DNA of 64,000 nt from Allopusillimonas ginsengisoli (GTDB lineage: Bacteria; Pseudomonadota; Gammaproteobacteria; Burkholderiales; Burkholderiaceae_B): the NCBI RefSeq assembly GCF_004153455.1, contig NZ_SDQE01000008.1:1-64000 (forward strand). Reading direction: 5' to 3'. Shown piece by piece: positions 1 through 8,497 of this stretch. Position 1 is the stretch's first letter. Each line of letters starts with the position of its first letter. A program made the position numbers and the translations under genes. The notes below the pieces were generated by a model. It had not been told where the DNA came from. It ran no database searches and saw only the letters and a list, made by a program, of their open reading frames with translations.

Positions 1-120
1 GCTATCCTATACGAGGAGCGATTCACCGATGTATATCGTTATCGCGATCCTGAGTCTCAGGGAAAATAGGCAGACTAATGTTTAACACCAACTGCCTGAA
101 CACAAAAAATCTGACATTCC

Positions 121-1467
121 CTACTTTTTGCTCCGTCGACCTAACAACTCCGACCTCCCCATCACCTCTCGCCCACTTTCCACCTTCTGAAGTTCCGAAA
201 ATCCCGCCTGGGCAATCGCCTCATCCAGCCTTCTAAAGGAAACCAAACTCTTCGGGCTCCGCAACGACGCCATCCCGTCATTCCACGCATGCACCATGTG
301 CTTGGCAACGGTATGCCAGCGAGGCTCATTCCTGGCCGCTTCGATCACTTCCTGTCCGACCTCAACCGCCGATTCGCATAAGCGTTCCACCATCTCCGCA
401 TACTGCTTCGGCGCAATACCCAATCTCGCCTTGAAGAACCGTTCCAAGGTTTTCCCCACCGCCCACGCTTGCCTTCCATCAACAGGCAACCCCGGCGGAT
501 TGGCAGCGTAGCGTGGATAAGCCTGCGTAGTGACGATGTCATAGACCGGCGTGTAGCCCACATCTTTCAAACCGGTGTAATACAGAGCGATGTTCTTGGC
601 ATGGCAATCGGCATTGCGCACCACATAGTTGATTAGCAAGTGCCAGCCGAACTGCTCCAGTTGCGCCCTCATGACCGCAGCAGGCACATATGCCCGGGTG
701 GCATTCAACACGCGTTCAGTCGTCGTCGCATATTTCTCATGCGGCGGCAGCCCCAGCAAGCCGCAGGCATCCTCGACCCCATGAGTAATAACACCCAGCG
801 CATCCACATCGAACCGATCCACGACCAGGACACGCCCGTCCTCCGACATCCGCGTTCTGGCCACTGGCACGACATTCAGGCGTTCCAGCACCCGCATGGT
901 GTAGAACTCGTTAAAACCAAGATAAGGCGTGCTGTCGTCCGAACCTTTGATGATGTGGCGGCTGGTACTCAAGGTGGACTTACCCAGCACTTGCGAGGAC
1001 TCGTCCGCTCCCGCTTCCGGCGCAATGAACTTGGGAACCATGCCTGATATGGATGCCCGCGCATACCGGCGTACCAGGCTGGCAAAATGCGTCGTGGTGT
1101 TCTCTGCCTTGAGCAAAGACTCAATCTGCAGCGGCTCCATGTCGCCGCTTGGCGTACCGCCTTCAGGGGTGACGGTCACCCGCCCGATCCCCATCCCGCC
1201 CACCACCGCCAGCAGTGAAAGATCCGTGCCATCGAGCAGAGGACCGAATTCCTCACGGATGATACTCAGCAGATAACCTTCAGGTAGATTCTGGCGAAAG
1301 AATGGATGCAGATCACGCGGCCAGCGCCAGGGCTCCTCGCGCACCGGCATCGTCAAACTGACAAAGTCCGCGGGATCAGTATCCGGCAAATAGCTCAGGA
1401 CATACTCATCACGCTCACGATATAGCTTGGCGACCGAGCTCCCGGACACATGCACGTCGAGTTTCAT
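121..1467 (-). CDS. hipA: HipA-type toxin, serine/threonine kinase of a type II toxin-antitoxin pair
   Basis: 448 residues, about the usual HipA length. HipA kinases phosphorylate an essential translation factor (glutamyl-tRNA synthetase in E. coli) and promote growth arrest or persistence. Visible motifs are a P-loop-like SGMVPK (about 141-146), an ATP-lysine candidate IIKG near 174, the catalytic loop RNADCHAKN (284-292, catalytic Asp 287) and the metal-binding YD at 310. All kinase residues therefore look intact and the toxin is probably active. Its start overlaps the stop of the upstream antitoxin by 4 bases, so the two are translationally coupled. The true target in this organism cannot be read from the sequence. 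Confidence 0.93.
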   Translation of the reverse strand: MKLDVHVSGSSVAKLYRERDEYVLSYLPDTDPADFVSLTMPVREEPWRWPRDLHPFFRQNLPEGYLLSIIREEFGPLLDGTDLSLLAVVGGMGIGRVTVTPEGGTPSGDMEPLQIESLLKAENTTTHFASLVRRYARASISGMVPKFIAPEAGADESSQVLGKSTLSTSRHIIKGSDDSTPYLGFNEFYTMRVLERLNVVPVARTRMSEDGRVLVVDRFDVDALGVITHGVEDACGLLGLPPHEKYATTTERVLNATRAYVPAAVMRAQLEQFGWHLLINYVVRNADCHAKNIALYYTGLKDVGYTPVYDIVTTQAYPRYAANPPGLPVDGRQAWAVGKTLERFFKARLGIAPKQYAEMVERLCESAVEVGQEVIEAARNEPRWHTVAKHMVHAWNDGMASLRSPKSLVSFRRLDEAIAQAGFSELQKVESGREVMGRSELLGRRSKK

Positions 1468-1727
1468 AGCCCATCACCCCGCCGTTGCTCGGCCAGGATA
1501 TCTTCGACAGTCCTGACATGGCCCTGCTTGACGGGCTTGAGATCGTAGCCTGCGGCTTCCAGCAATCGCAGCAATGCGGAAACGCTCATGTCACCTTTGG
1601 CAAGCGTCTCCATGCGAGCAACGGTTGTGCGAGAGACCCCAGCGCGTTGAGCCAGAGCACCCTGGCTCAGACCGGCCTCCCTGCGCACATTACGCAGCAA
1701 CTCTGCAACATCAGATAGTGTTGTCAC
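1464..1727 (-). CDS. hipB: HipB-type XRE antitoxin and autorepressor
   Basis: 87 residues with a Cro/C1-type helix-turn-helix (about residues 12-66; LSQGALAQRAGVSRTTVARME marks the recognition helices). HipB proteins bind and inhibit HipA and repress their own operon. The gene lies directly upstream of hipA with a 4-base overlap, the canonical antitoxin-first order. The C-terminal tail (EDILAEQRRGDGL) may contact the toxin or expose a degron; this is inference. Candidate operator repeats lie just upstream at 1769-1912. Confidence 0.92.
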   Translation of the reverse strand: MTTLSDVAELLRNVRREAGLSQGALAQRAGVSRTTVARMETLAKGDMSVSALLRLLEAAGYDLKPVKQGHVRTVEDILAEQRRGDGL

Positions 1728-1768
1728 TGTATCCCCTAGGCGTCAAAAACTCACTTCAATGCTTAAAA

Positions 1769-1912
1769 TGTAGCCCAAGGGACTCACTACAACAAGAGGA
1801 ATAGCTGAATTACCATGCGCCAATCGGCATAAATTCCCTGCAGCAGACAATTTTGTAGCCCACAAGCATCAAATCAACCACTTACGACACAACTTGATGC
1901 CTAAGGGCTACA
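1769..1912. repeat. TGTAGCCC repeat set and imperfect hairpin upstream of hipBA
   Basis: The octamer TGTAGCCC occurs at 1769-1776 and again at 1854-1861, and its exact inverse GGGCTACA at 1905-1912. The last pair encloses a second inverted pair, GCATCAA (1866-1872) and TTGATGC (1894-1900), giving a 59-base interrupted palindrome. The first copy is also followed by CTACA at 1788-1792. These sit 40-185 bases upstream of hipB in a gene-free gap of about 360 bases (1728-2085). They could be antitoxin operators or a folded RNA; nothing else is visible in the gap. Confidence 0.45.
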
Positions 1913-2085
1913 GACAACAACGCTCAGCAACGGCCAGGTGGATCATTATTCAATGCGCTTTCCAGGCCTGTCCGACTCAACAAGAGGCAGGCCGCCACCG
2001 TCATCAGTCGCGGCATTGCGGACAACACCAGCACAAACCGAGTCGTCGATGCATTTTCAGGGTTGTGAGTTAAACCCTCACCCCA

Positions 2086-2874
2086 TCAATCAGGTTTGCG
2101 CCGCTTTAGAAACGCCTCAAAAGCCGATTTTGCCTCAGGCGACGTCAGGAGACGAGAGAACGCCACGGTTTCCTTGGCGATCTGCTGTTCGCAGGCTTGC
2201 TGAATGCCTTCGCGCATCAAGGTCTTGCTTGTCTGTAATGCCTGCATCGACAAAGAGGCCATCCGTGCCGCTGTTTCCCGGGCACGCGGCAGCACATCCT
2301 CCGGATCCAGAACATCATTGACCAATCCAAGCAACAAAGCGCGATCCGCATCGCAGGGTTCGCCCAGCAAGAGCAGCTCTGCCGCACGCTGATGTCCCAG
2401 ACGGGAAGGCAGCAATAAGGTGGAAGCAAACTCCGGGCACAATCCCAGTTTGACGAACGGAAATACTAACTGTGTGTTGCGCCCCGCATAAACCAGATCG
2501 CAATGCAGCAGCAACGTGGCGCCAATGCCTACCGCGGGCCCGTTTACCGCTGCGATCACAGGCTTCATCAAACGCGAAAGCGCGTGCATGAAATAAATGG
2601 ACGGCCGCTCATCCTGCGCAGGCTCATGTGCCGCGAACTGTTCGATGTCGTTGCCCGCGCAGAAAATTTCCTCGCTGCCATGCAAGATGACGACGCGTAC
2701 ATGATCGGATGTACCGGCCTCGATCAGCGCGTCTGCCAGGCCGGTATACATCTGCGGCGTAAGTGCATTTTTGCGCTCGGGGCGGTTGATGCCCAGCGAC
2801 AATACACCCTCGCGCAACTCGCTAACGATGTGATGGCTCAAACTGTCTCCGTTCTTTGTTCGTTCAATCAACAT
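2086..2874 (-). CDS. Enoyl-CoA hydratase/isomerase family protein
   Basis: 262 residues, the standard crotonase length. The crotonase fold is shown by the oxyanion-hole segment FCAGNDIEQF (about 68-77) and the second glycine-rich segment NGPAVGIGATLLLHCDLVYA (about 110-130). The usual catalytic glutamates are not both obvious (GLCPEFASTLLLP supplies one acidic residue), so it could be a hydratase, an isomerase or a side-chain-specific enzyme. It stands alone with no beta-oxidation partners nearby. The ribosome-binding site is weak. Confidence 0.85.
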   Translation of the reverse strand: MLIERTKNGDSLSHHIVSELREGVLSLGINRPERKNALTPQMYTGLADALIEAGTSDHVRVVILHGSEEIFCAGNDIEQFAAHEPAQDERPSIYFMHALSRLMKPVIAAVNGPAVGIGATLLLHCDLVYAGRNTQLVFPFVKLGLCPEFASTLLLPSRLGHQRAAELLLLGEPCDADRALLLGLVNDVLDPEDVLPRARETAARMASLSMQALQTSKTLMREGIQQACEQQIAKETVAFSRLLTSPEAKSAFEAFLKRRKPD

Positions 2875-3189
2875 AAATCAGCTCAGACGATGACCGGCGC
2901 GACGCAAATATGCGACGATCTGGACCGAAACGCCAGCCACCGCGAACGCGCGGCGAGATGCTCCCGCACAAGCCGCTCCGCCACGCTACACTGCCCATAT
3001 CCCGTGCAGGCTCCGGCAAGCGACGTTCACAGCACGAGATTTTGCACGCAACGATAAGCCCTGCACGCGCTTGTCGTTGTACTACAGAATTGCATTCCGT
3101 ACTGCAGAGGCAATATAAGCCCATGCTCAGCGTCAGCACAGTGCCGACCTGTCCGGCCACTTCCGAATTTATCGCGCGCCCAGTGGGGC
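2875..3189. other. Gene-free gap between enoyl-CoA hydratase and tRNA-Gly promoter
   Basis: About 315 bases with no convincing coding frame on either strand. It must carry the promoter of the minus-strand hydratase gene, but I cannot point to a good sigma-70 match for that. An open minus-strand frame crosses this gap and the tRNA gene and is rejected as non-coding. Confidence 0.5.
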
Positions 3190-3217
3190 TTTTCAAAACA
3201 AAAAAAACTGATATAAT
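3190..3217 (+). promoter_or_regulatory. Sigma-70-like promoter of tRNA-Gly
   Basis: A consensus -10 hexamer TATAAT lies at 3212-3217, about 47 bases before the mature tRNA. A degenerate -35 (TTTTCA, 3190-3195) is 16 bases upstream, and the spacer is A-rich. Position and strand fit transcription of the tRNA; the start site itself is inferred. Confidence 0.7.
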
Positions 3218-3264
3218 CTTGTTCTTCGTTGGACGGCGCTCCTGGCAAGGGGCACAACGAGAAT

Positions 3265-3340
3265 GCGGGAATAGCTCAGTTGGTAGAGCGCAACCTTGCC
3301 AAGGTTGAGGTCGCGAGTTCGAGACTCGTTTCCCGCTCCA
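3265..3340 (+). tRNA. tRNA-Gly (anticodon GCC)
   Basis: A 76-base cloverleaf. Acceptor arm GCGGGAA pairs with TTCCCGC, the D arm is followed by an anticodon stem CAACC/GGTTG around loop TTGCCAA (anticodon GCC), and a T arm carries GTTCGA. The 3' CCA is encoded. It is a single-gene unit with its own promoter and terminator. Confidence 0.97.
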
Positions 3341-3347
3341 GATTTTG

Positions 3348-3384
3348 AAAAGGCCCAAACCTCGGTTTGGGCCTTTTCTTTTTT
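3348..3384 (+). terminator. Intrinsic terminator of tRNA-Gly
   Basis: A 13-bp perfect stem (3348-3360 with 3365-3377) closes a CTCG tetraloop and is followed by CTTTTTT. It begins eight bases after the tRNA CCA end, a textbook factor-independent terminator. Confidence 0.92.
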
Positions 3385-3425
3385 GTGTGTCCACATTTCG
3401 ATTGGGCACTGAAGGAATGCCGGCA

Positions 3426-4043
3426 ATGGACTTTGCATTAACCCTGTTGGTAGTTGTCATAGCGTGGCAAGTGCTGCGTGTGCGTTACCAACGCGCCCGC
3501 ATAGCGTTACTGGGGCGCCATTTGGCCAACTTACAGCTTGAGCGTCACATGGAAACGTTGACGCAGGGTTACACCCGCGCCATCCATGAGGAATCTGAAA
3601 CACGCCAGATTCAAGTGCTGACAACCTTCGCCCAGACCGAAAGCGCCGTGGCAACGCAAGTGCAATCGCTGGCCAACACCATGCAAAAGGAAAGCGCGCC
3701 GGCAGCCAGCATGGGCACACTCCCTTTTTGCCTGCCTTATGCCCATCGTTTTCTTCCTACCCTGGCACGGGATTTCCGTGAGCTGCTGCATATTCATGCA
3801 GCCGGCCTGCGCCATGTTGTGGATAACGAAGGCGGCTGGGATGCCAAAAGTCGCGCCTATCACCTTTCGGCAGAGTTATATCTACTGCAGCACAGCTGCC
3901 ACTGGTTTTGCAAATCCCGCGCTGTGGCCGATGCGCGACTGATGTTGCGACATCAGGTCAATCATCAAACTGTGCTGGACTCAGTGTCCGCGATGACTCG
4001 CTCTGCTTATCAGCGATGGCTGCAAGGCGACGGCGCACGGTAA
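3426..4043 (+). CDS. Membrane-anchored protein of unknown function
   Basis: 205 residues from the chosen ATG. GAAGGA at 3411-3416 gives a 9-base spacing to 3426, and an upstream in-frame ATG at 3417 would overlap that site. Residues 1-17 form one hydrophobic helix (FALTLLVVVIAWQVL), followed by a basic stretch, so the protein is probably anchored in the inner membrane with the rest cytoplasmic. Residues 35-90 look helical and possibly coiled. I recognise no domain or catalytic motif. It converges on the lipoprotein gene 20 bases downstream. Confidence 0.7.
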   Translation: MDFALTLLVVVIAWQVLRVRYQRARIALLGRHLANLQLERHMETLTQGYTRAIHEESETRQIQVLTTFAQTESAVATQVQSLANTMQKESAPAASMGTLPFCLPYAHRFLPTLARDFRELLHIHAAGLRHVVDNEGGWDAKSRAYHLSAELYLLQHSCHWFCKSRAVADARLMLRHQVNHQTVLDSVSAMTRSAYQRWLQGDGAR

Positions 4044-4062
4044 ACCGTTGCCACCTTCTGCC

Positions 4063-4752
4063 TTACCTTGCTTCGACATATTTCTGGACCGCGTTGGCGA
4101 CGGTCGTGCTCCACTCATCGATCAAAGGCTGCAGGCTGGCCAGTTGAACACCCCCCTGCCCTTGCTCGGCGTCGACAACGCGCTCGCCCGTCCCTCCACG
4201 CACGGCGGCATACAACAGTTCGTCTGACACGCTGTCAGTAACATACGACTCGATCGCAATGGTGGCATCACGCGGCAAGCCGCCCTGCGCCACAGCCTTG
4301 GCGCCCGTTACGGCCAGCGCAACAGGGATGAATTGGTAAGCCTTCAATGCCCGTGTTTCAGCGCCGACAGCGGTGATCGCGATGCGAACATGGGCAACCC
4401 CTGGCCCGGCGCTGTCGACCAACTTGACCTTTTGTCCGAGCTTTTCGCGCAGTGATTGATCCGCCTGTTCGCGAATCTGCGTTAACGTATCCATCGAAAT
4501 ATCGGCCGTAGGCTGAGGCTCGGGATAATACACGACCGGATCAAGCATTATTGCGTGATAGCGGGCTGGTGTAAATTCTGGGTTCGCATAGACCAGCCTC
4601 TCTCCTTGCACGGAGGTGGACGCTTTATGCAAGCGCGAGTAATCGGGCAGGAAACCAGACTCTTTTGGCGCCGATGATGTGGCGCAACCCGCCAGAAGCA
4701 CTGCCGCGGAGACGGACAGGAAAATATTTCGTAGACCATTTTTTTTCTTCAT
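4063..4752 (-). CDS. DUF3313-like lipoprotein
   Basis: 229 residues from ATG 4752, chosen because CTGGAG precedes it at good spacing and the protein then begins with a lipoprotein signal: MKKKNG, a hydrophobic core, and lipobox LLAGC with Cys near residue 23. The mature part (DYSRL, YARP-like region, ITAVGAETRALK, SYVTDSVSDELLYAAV) resembles DUF3313 proteins, whose role is unknown. It is likely anchored to the outer membrane. The family assignment is from memory of the motif pattern and is moderate. Confidence 0.75.
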   Translation of the reverse strand: MKKKNGLRNIFLSVSAAVLLAGCATSSAPKESGFLPDYSRLHKASTSVQGERLVYANPEFTPARYHAIMLDPVVYYPEPQPTADISMDTLTQIREQADQSLREKLGQKVKLVDSAGPGVAHVRIAITAVGAETRALKAYQFIPVALAVTGAKAVAQGGLPRDATIAIESYVTDSVSDELLYAAVRGGTGERVVDAEQGQGGVQLASLQPLIDEWSTTVANAVQKYVEAR

Positions 4753-5025
4753 TATGACTCCAGTTGTTCTTGAATAGCTTGCGTAAACCTTGCAAGAATA
4801 AACATAACAAGCAATCAATGACGCTTGCCAACGTGATGCCCAGGAGGAGTGCTTCAATTATCGCCTGAGCAGATTCCTGCCGGTTCAATCCATGCATGGG
4901 AACCTTCGATCGATCATAGCCTTTTCGATCTCCATATCCTATCGCTGCAGGCCTGATATGATCTCGATGGGTAGCGATGATAGAATTTTTAGCACGCCAA
5001 TCCCCAACTTCGAGGAGTGTCATCC

Positions 5026-5409
5026 ATGGTGGGACAAGAACGGCATCGAGGCCGCTTGATCGATCACATTGGGCTGGTCGTCCGGGATCTGCCTGCCAGC
5101 AAGGCATTCTACTGCGCCGTCTTCGGCGCACTCGAGATTCCCATGAGCGGCGCCGACGAGAACAACTTTTGGGCAGACGAACTATTCATATCGACGGCTG
5201 CCAGTAAAGAGGTGCAGGGCCAACTGACTGGCCGCCATCACATTGCTTTCCAGGCGCAAGACCGAGCGATGGTGGATGCATTCCACCAGGCGGCCTTGGC
5301 CCATGGCGGAAGGGACAATGGTGCTCCGGGCGCACGCCGCCCCGGCTACTACGCGGCGTTTGTCCTGGACCCGGATGGCAACAATATCGAAGCCGTATTC
5401 CGAGGTTAG
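5026..5409 (+). CDS. VOC (glyoxalase/bleomycin-resistance) family protein
   Basis: 127 residues. It opens with [23 protein letters not shown] and ends with [20 protein letters not shown], the two halves of a vicinal-oxygen-chelate fold. The candidate metal ligands are His 14 in the first beta strand, the HHIAF histidines and the C-terminal Glu. ATG 5026 is preferred over GTG 5017 because GAGGAG at 5012-5017 is then correctly spaced. It lies 25 bases upstream of hydroxypyruvate isomerase and is probably co-transcribed. The substrate is unknown. Confidence 0.88.
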   Translation: MVGQERHRGRLIDHIGLVVRDLPASKAFYCAVFGALEIPMSGADENNFWADELFISTAASKEVQGQLTGRHHIAFQAQDRAMVDAFHQAALAHGGRDNGAPGARRPGYYAAFVLDPDGNNIEAVFRG

Positions 5410-5434
5410 GTCTATTTCTGGCCCTAGGAAAACC

Positions 5435-6217
5435 ATGCCTAAATTTGCCGCCAACCTCAGCATGATGTTCAATGAAGTGCCTTTTCTGGCGCGATTCGAC
5501 GCAGCGCGCGAATTGGGATTCAGCGCTGTCGAGTTTCTGTTTCCCTATGAACATTCAGCCAGCAGCATCGCCACGCGCCTGGCGGATAACCAGCTAAAGA
5601 ATGTGTTGTTCAACATGCCGCCTGGCGACTGGGCCGCAGGTGAGCGCGGCATCGCCGCCGTGCCCGGTCGCCGCGATGAGTTTCGCCGCGACGTAGCCAC
5701 GGCGATCGCCTATGCGCAGGTTCTGGGCACGCCTAACCTGCATATCATGGCAGGTCGGGTACCTGCTGGCGCACCGCACAGCATGTACCAGGATACCTAT
5801 GTGGCCAATCTGGCGTATGCGGCCGAGCAGTGCGCGCCGCTGGGCATCAATGTGCTGATCGAACCAATCAACACCCGGGACATGCCCGGCTATTTTTTGA
5901 CTCGCCAGGATCAGGCGCATGCGATTCGGCAAGCGATCGGCGCGCCCAACCTGAAGGTTCAAATGGATTTCTATCACGCCCAGATCATGGAGGGCGACAT
6001 CACCACAACGCTCAAGCGATACTTGCCAGATATCGGGCACACTCAAATCGCTGGCGTACCTGAGCGTCACGAGCCAGACACAGGCGAAGTTGATTATGCC
6101 TACGTGTTCCGGCTGCTGGATGACTTGGGCTATGAGGGATGGGTCGGATGCGAGTACCGCCCAGCCCGCGGAACCGTAGATGGATTGGGCTGGATGCGCG
6201 GCGCGACTATTGCCTAG
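5435..6217 (+). CDS. hyi: Hydroxypyruvate isomerase family protein (Hyi/OtnI)
   Basis: 260 residues, typical for the family. A TIM barrel with the hallmark segments [14 protein letters not shown] at the start, [14 protein letters not shown] (catalytic Glu) and [10 protein letters not shown] (second Glu) matches enzymes that interconvert hydroxypyruvate and tartronate semialdehyde, or 2-oxo-tetronate in the OtnI branch. ATG 5435 is preceded by AGGAA. The tail overlaps the convergent GlcG-like gene by four bases. No glyoxylate carboligase or tartronate-semialdehyde reductase is adjacent, so the pathway cannot be fixed. Confidence 0.88.
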   Translation: MPKFAANLSMMFNEVPFLARFDAARELGFSAVEFLFPYEHSASSIATRLADNQLKNVLFNMPPGDWAAGERGIAAVPGRRDEFRRDVATAIAYAQVLGTPNLHIMAGRVPAGAPHSMYQDTYVANLAYAAEQCAPLGINVLIEPINTRDMPGYFLTRQDQAHAIRQAIGAPNLKVQMDFYHAQIMEGDITTTLKRYLPDIGHTQIAGVPERHEPDTGEVDYAYVFRLLDDLGYEGWVGCEYRPARGTVDGLGWMRGATIA

Positions 6218-6675
6218 CGGCTTACACGCTGCCCGCGCGGGTCACCCATTGAAGGAGGCGTCGCTGCCAGCCCGGCACGATCACACACCAGCGCATCGGC
6301 TATGGCTTGGTCTTCGGCGGGCGTCAGGCCACTGACGCCAATGCCTCCAAGCATTGCGCCTTGAGCGTCGAGCAGCACCGCCCCACCTGGGAGGGCCGTG
6401 AGCAGCGCATCACAGAAATAACCGATTGGAATGTCCTCGCGCCGCAATCGAGCCAGAAACGCCTCGGTGCTGGTCCCCAGCCGAACGCTCGTATACGCCT
6501 TTTGTTGGGCTAGCTGGATGCTGCGCACGGGCGCGCCATCCATGCGGACAAAGCTCACGAGAAAGCCATGCGGGTCGCATACCGAGATGCATGCCGATTT
6601 GCCCGGATATTCGCGCACTTTGTCGATACCAAGCGCAAGCAATGCCTGTGCCTGCGACAGACTCAACCCTACCAT
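6214..6675 (-). CDS. GlcG/HbpS-like heme-binding family protein
   Basis: 153 residues with the profile of the GlcG/HbpS alpha-beta fold: [16 protein letters not shown], then [30 protein letters not shown], and the glycine-rich [30 protein letters not shown] near the C-terminus. Members bind heme or cobalamin, or sit in glycolate and other small-acid loci with no defined activity. Lying tail-to-tail with hyi is consistent with a C2/C3 acid metabolism context, but it is on the opposite strand. Confidence 0.85.
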   Translation of the reverse strand: MVGLSLSQAQALLALGIDKVREYPGKSACISVCDPHGFLVSFVRMDGAPVRSIQLAQQKAYTSVRLGTSTEAFLARLRREDIPIGYFCDALLTALPGGAVLLDAQGAMLGGIGVSGLTPAEDQAIADALVCDRAGLAATPPSMGDPRGQRVSR

Positions 6676-6743
6676 AGCTTGTTCTCCACTTTATCCATGG
6701 CTGGCACACCCTGAAACCACGGCGCGCATCATGTCTCTTTTAA

Positions 6744-6930
6744 TCATCGTGTCAGCTTAGCATTACAAGGGCACCAAGGCACTAACGCATCCAAATCTTG
6801 ATTGTGGTGTCCAACTGTAGCCAACGCTTGACGCAACGATAAGCTATCCCATAGCCTCTTAGCACGGCCTTTGCCATACGCTTTTTCCAGCGCAGAAGGC
6901 AGCTCGAACCGGCCCACACTCCACTCACCG
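6744..6930 (-). pseudogene. Possible gene remnant, unidentified
   Basis: About 60 codons on the minus strand read like protein (segments ALEKAYGKGRAKRLW, ATVGHHNQDLDALVPW, ending CNAKLTR and TGA) and use more A/T-ending codons than the neighbours. There is no plausible own start; the open frame only continues upstream by running antisense through the methyltransferase gene. I could not assign a family. It may be the 3' scar of a lost gene, or chance. Confidence 0.3.
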
Positions 6931-6939
6931 GAAGACATC

Positions 6940-7620
6940 ATGACGCTTTCCAAAACACTCTCCATCGCCCCCCTGTTGTTATGGACGAAAGCTGCAAGTG
7001 AGGGCCTGAACCGTCTGGCTCGCAGAAATATCCTGGCGGATAGTGTGCTTTTTCTGAAGACTTGGCGGCAGAACCCTGGCAAAGTAGGCGCCATCCTCCC
7101 ATCTTGGCCCGCCCTGTCGTCGGCCATCACGCGAGAAATCGGAACAGAACATGCCCCCATTCTCGAGCTTGGTTGCGGCACCGGCGTGTTTACCAGAAGA
7201 ATCGTCAAGAAGGGCGTCGCTACACACGATCTCGTCCTGGTAGAAACCGATCCGCGTTTCGCCAGCCACCTGCAGGCAAAGTTTCCCAGCGCACGAATTC
7301 TCTGCAGCGATGCCTGTCAGCTTTATCTTCAGGAATCCAGCCTGGAAAGCACGATTGGCGCCGCGGTGTGTGGATTACCGTTGCTTAACATGTCTACACG
7401 GCAACAATGGCGGATTTTGCACGGCGTGTTCTGTGCTCTGCGGTCCACCGGCGCCCTTTACCTGTTTTCCTATGGCATGCGCTGCCCTATTCCCGGGCGC
7501 CTGCTGGACAGGCTGGGGCTGCGCGCCCAAAAGATGGAAACCGTGCTGTTGAATGCACCACCGGCCCGGGTATGGAAAATTACGCGCCGCCACGGCAAGT
7601 GGCTGGGAAACATGAAATGA
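6940..7620 (+). CDS. SAM-dependent methyltransferase, PmtA-like (phospholipid N-methyltransferase family)
   Basis: 226 residues from ATG 6940, which follows CCGGAAGAC; an in-frame start at 6871 is less likely. The N-terminal FLKTWRQNPGKVGAILPSWPALS and motif I ILELGCGTGVFTRRI (about 73-87), then LVLVETDPRFASHL (motif II) and the ICSDAC segment, are characteristic of bacterial phosphatidylethanolamine N-methyltransferases of the PmtA type and of related rRNA dimethylase-fold enzymes. If so it acts at the inner membrane surface. The substrate remains uncertain. Confidence 0.7.
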   Translation: MTLSKTLSIAPLLLWTKAASEGLNRLARRNILADSVLFLKTWRQNPGKVGAILPSWPALSSAITREIGTEHAPILELGCGTGVFTRRIVKKGVATHDLVLVETDPRFASHLQAKFPSARILCSDACQLYLQESSLESTIGAAVCGLPLLNMSTRQQWRILHGVFCALRSTGALYLFSYGMRCPIPGRLLDRLGLRAQKMETVLLNAPPARVWKITRRHGKWLGNMK

Positions 7621-7754
7621 TGGAAAGCGGGCCGCTGGACATGGCCGCCTGCTGGCTTTAACAATGCCTGGATGTACCAGTGATGCGCCCGATCAGTGCT
7701 GCCTGCAGAAGGGGAGCGGCCGTTGCCAGCAATCCATGCCTAGCTGCGAGGGTC

Positions 7755-8387
7755 TCACCACTGATGGACCAGTTCCAGGGCAACGGGATACAACGAGGCC
7801 ACCAGCAACAGCCCCATGCAGAGGTTGAACAACCGTACAGCCGTGGGCGCGCGCAACAGTCTCTGCAAGCTTGCGCCAAAGGCCGCCCACACACTGACAC
7901 TGGGAAGGTTGACCAGACAACAGGCGAGCGCCGCGATGGCCAGATTGCGGTAGTAATTGTGTTGGGGGGTGTAAGCGGCGATCACGCCGATGACCATGAC
8001 CCAGGCCTTGGGATTGACCCATTGAAACAACGCCGCTTGCATAAAGGTCAGTGGACGTCCACGCATCTGTTGCTGGTCGACCGGGCCGGCGGTAGCCACC
8101 CTCCAGGCAAGATACAGGAGATAGGCCGTGCCCACATATTTCAGTGCCGTATATAACCAGGGAAACTGCTGAAAAACACTGCCCAGTCCCAACCCTGCAA
8201 GTACCAGCAGTAAAGTGAAACCCAGGGTTACGCCCAGTATGTGAGGCACGGTTCGGCGAAATCCAAAGGTGAGCCCGGAAGAGGCCAGCATAATATTGTT
8301 GGGCCCCGGTGTAATGGAGGTTGCAAAAGCAAAAAGAATGAGGGGTACTGGCAGCCAGGCAGGCAAGCCATGCACGAATGAGGCCAT
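7755..8387 (-). CDS. LysE-family amino acid exporter
   Basis: 210 residues with about six hydrophobic helices. The N-terminal signature FAFATSITPGPNNIMLASSGLTFGFRRTVPHILGV is diagnostic of LysE/RhtB exporters. It sits in the inner membrane. It is transcribed divergently from a MocR-type regulator with a 110-base shared spacer containing an inverted repeat, so that regulator probably controls it. The transported amino acid is unknown. Confidence 0.92.
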   Translation of the reverse strand: MASFVHGLPAWLPVPLILFAFATSITPGPNNIMLASSGLTFGFRRTVPHILGVTLGFTLLLVLAGLGLGSVFQQFPWLYTALKYVGTAYLLYLAWRVATAGPVDQQQMRGRPLTFMQAALFQWVNPKAWVMVIGVIAAYTPQHNYYRNLAIAALACCLVNLPSVSVWAAFGASLQRLLRAPTAVRLFNLCMGLLLVASLYPVALELVHQW

Positions 8388-8420
8388 GATCGACGTCCGG
8401 AATCAGATGGGTTACAGCAC

Positions 8421-8458
8421 TACTTTATGACACCCGACCAGTAAAGTACCTGTACAAT
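8421..8458. promoter_or_regulatory. Inverted repeat and -10 in the lysE/mocR divergent spacer
   Basis: TACTTTA (8421-8427) and TAAAGTA (8442-8448) form a perfect 7-bp inverted repeat with a 14-base centre. TACAAT at 8453-8458 is a good -10 for the rightward regulator gene, with no clear -35. The repeat lies where a MocR operator is expected, between divergent target and regulator. Confidence 0.45.
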
Positions 8459-8497
8459 TTTCCATAACATTTTATCCACTGGCCCGGTATTTCGACC

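Noticed and set aside
1-120. Gene fragment at the left edge
   Set aside because: No frame with coding character is visible in these 120 bases; it is only the region downstream of hipA.
2864-3460. Minus-strand frame covering tRNA-Gly and its promoter
   Set aside because: It passes through a functional tRNA gene and its terminator, and the translation is non-protein-like.
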